A DNA stretch of 64,000 nucleotides from Thermoflavimicrobium dichotomicum (GTDB lineage Bacteria > Bacillota > Bacilli > Thermoactinomycetales > Thermoactinomycetaceae), in contig NZ_FORR01000005.1 of the NCBI RefSeq assembly GCF_900114055.1, positions 1-64,000 on the forward strand, read 5' to 3'. Both the position numbers and the translations under genes were made by a program. Shown here piece after piece: positions 63,030 through 64,000 of this stretch. Each line of letters opens with the position of its first letter. Position 1 is the first letter of the stretch. The notes below the pieces were generated by a model. The model was given only the letters and a program-made list of their open reading frames with translations, ran no database searches and was not told where the DNA came from.

Positions 63030-64000
63030 ATGTTAGCCTTTTTACAAAGAGTGGGTAAGTCCTTAATGTTACCCATTGCCGCACTGCCAGCGGCGGGCCT
63101 TTTGATCCGTTTTGGTGCCATTGACTATGTAGAGCAGTTTAAAATGGGAGAAACCGTTGGTGGATTCCTTAATCATTACGTTGCACCGATCCTTGCCGCT
63201 GGTGGAGGAGCCATTTTTGATAATTTACCGCTACTATTTGCGATAGGGATTGCGATTGGATTTGCGCGCGACGCTGTTGCTACCTTGGCAGCAGTGATTG
63301 CGCACTTTGTACTCATCAATATGCTGGCTAAAGTTCCACTCATGTTTCCTTTTATTCCCGATAAAGCAGAATTAAAAATGGGTGTACTCGGTGGGATTTT
63401 GGCCGGAGGCGTTGCTTCTTATCTCTATAAAAAATATCACGATATCAAGCTGCCAGATTGGTTAGGATTTTTTGGCGGCAAACGATTTGTACCCATTGTT
63501 ACGTCGATTTATATGGTCATTATCGGGTTATTGGTCGGAATGATTTGGAGCCCGATCCAAGATGCCTTAAGTGCGTTTGGTAACTGGATCGTAAGTCAAG
63601 GAGCCATTGGAGCCGGATTATTTGGATTCTTTAACCGTTTGCTCATTCCTCTGGGGCTTCATCATGTTTTAAATACCATTGCCTGGTTCCAAATTGGTGA
63701 TTTTGTCAATCCTGAAACAGGTAAACTGGTTCAAGGAGATTTAAACCGGTTCTTTGCTGGAGATCCAAATGCTGGCATGTTTATGACCGGATTCTTCCCG
63801 ATTATGATGTTTGCTTTACCTGCTGCATGTTTGGCGATGATTCATACAGCCAAACCAGAAAAACGCAAACTGGTTTCATCGATCTTGATTAGTGCAGCGA
63901 TCACTGCTTTTGTAACGGGTGTCACGGAGCCGATTGAATTCGCATTCATGTTTGTTGCACCTGTATTATATGTGATTCATGCGATTTTAACGGGAGTAGC
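63030..64000 (+). CDS. PTS EIIC, N-acetylglucosamine-type (partial, runs off the window)
   Basis: At least 323 residues of a membrane EIIC domain: LAFLQRVGKSLMLPIAALPA start, AIGIAIGFARD, RLLIPLGLHHVLNTIAWFQI and the GVTEPIEFAFMFVAP motif that marks glucose-family EIIC with the substrate-binding Glu. A GDFVNPETGKLVQGDLNRFF-type loop favours N-acetylglucosamine over glucose. The EIIB domain would lie beyond the window; EIIA is separate upstream. ATG 8 bases after AAGGAGG. Last visible gene of the nag/PTS operon. Confidence 0.9.
   Translation, partial: MLAFLQRVGKSLMLPIAALPAAGLLIRFGAIDYVEQFKMGETVGGFLNHYVAPILAAGGGAIFDNLPLLFAIGIAIGFARDAVATLAAVIAHFVLINMLAKVPLMFPFIPDKAELKMGVLGGILAGGVASYLYKKYHDIKLPDWLGFFGGKRFVPIVTSIYMVIIGLLVGMIWSPIQDALSAFGNWIVSQGAIGAGLFGFFNRLLIPLGLHHVLNTIAWFQIGDFVNPETGKLVQGDLNRFFAGDPNAGMFMTGFFPIMMFALPAACLAMIHTAKPEKRKLVSSILISAAITAFVTGVTEPIEFAFMFVAPVLYVIHAILTGV

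Overview
The window looks like a chromosomal segment of a low-to-moderate G+C, endospore-forming Bacillota, probably order Bacillales. Thermoactinomycetaceae or a similar family is my guess, not something the sequence proves. The evidence is Bacillus-type AGGAGG ribosome binding sites with many GTG/TTG starts, a spoVA-type spore operon, GerPA/GerPF-like spore proteins, an MsmX-type sugar ATPase, a GlcT-type antiterminator and an arginine regulon with AhrC-like boxes.

Layout. 1-212: 3' end of a 16S rRNA gene that runs straight into an intrinsic terminator, with no 23S or tRNA behind it. 215-10472: an unknown gene, a PASTA-less Hanks kinase, a GNAT enzyme, a flavodoxin-like quinone reductase, an SDR, pseudouridine catabolism (psuK-psuG), a GHL10 glycosidase and a YdaP-type ThDP enzyme. 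10473-10714: palindromic repeat and structured element. 11603-19508: complete arginine cluster argC-J-B-D-F then argG-H. 19554-24916: small unknowns, a PPP-family phosphatase, a LOG protein, an APH-fold kinase, a GAF membrane protein with a tiny partner, and a frameshifted GNAT. 25023-27974: DUF1657, 2Duf, spoVAC, spoVAD, spoVAEb. 28083-33622: an intact D-serine dehydratase and a two-gene unit encoding a giant Ala-Asp repeat protein, lying between the 5' and 3' remains of an older dsdA copy. 33656-46536: Tyr phosphatase, GH15 glucoamylase, LacI regulator with three operators, malEFG-type transporter, msmX, PucR regulator, aldose epimerase, quinone oxidoreductase, Mpo1-like protein. 46780-50986: second DUF1657 gene, second GAF/small-protein pair, methyltransferase, XRE-cupin regulator, azlCD. 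51084-55043: an inserted segment between two copies of the azlD-dhaK junction, carrying intact and decayed GerP-like genes, a G+C-rich oxalate decarboxylase and an Hsp20 protein. 55210-57641: dhaK-dhaL-dhaM, interrupted by an ORF-less structured element with an IS200/IS605-like end. 57800-64000: RAT/terminator leader, GlcT-type antiterminator, EIIA, nagA, nagB, ptsI and the start of a GlcNAc EIIC.

How the genes work together. Sugar handling dominates the right half: extracellular or cytoplasmic alpha-glucan use (GH15, LacI, malEFG, msmX), dihydroxyacetone phosphorylation by a PTS-coupled kinase, and N-acetylglucosamine uptake and conversion to fructose-6-P. EI encoded here can feed phosphate to both DhaM and the EIIA. 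Spore biology is a second theme (spoVA/2Duf, DUF1657, GerP-like, Hsp20, oxalate decarboxylase). The region also shows much small-scale decay: at least seven broken or fragmentary genes, a family of about 60-107 bp palindromic repeats, and two copies of a conserved hairpin element I cannot name.
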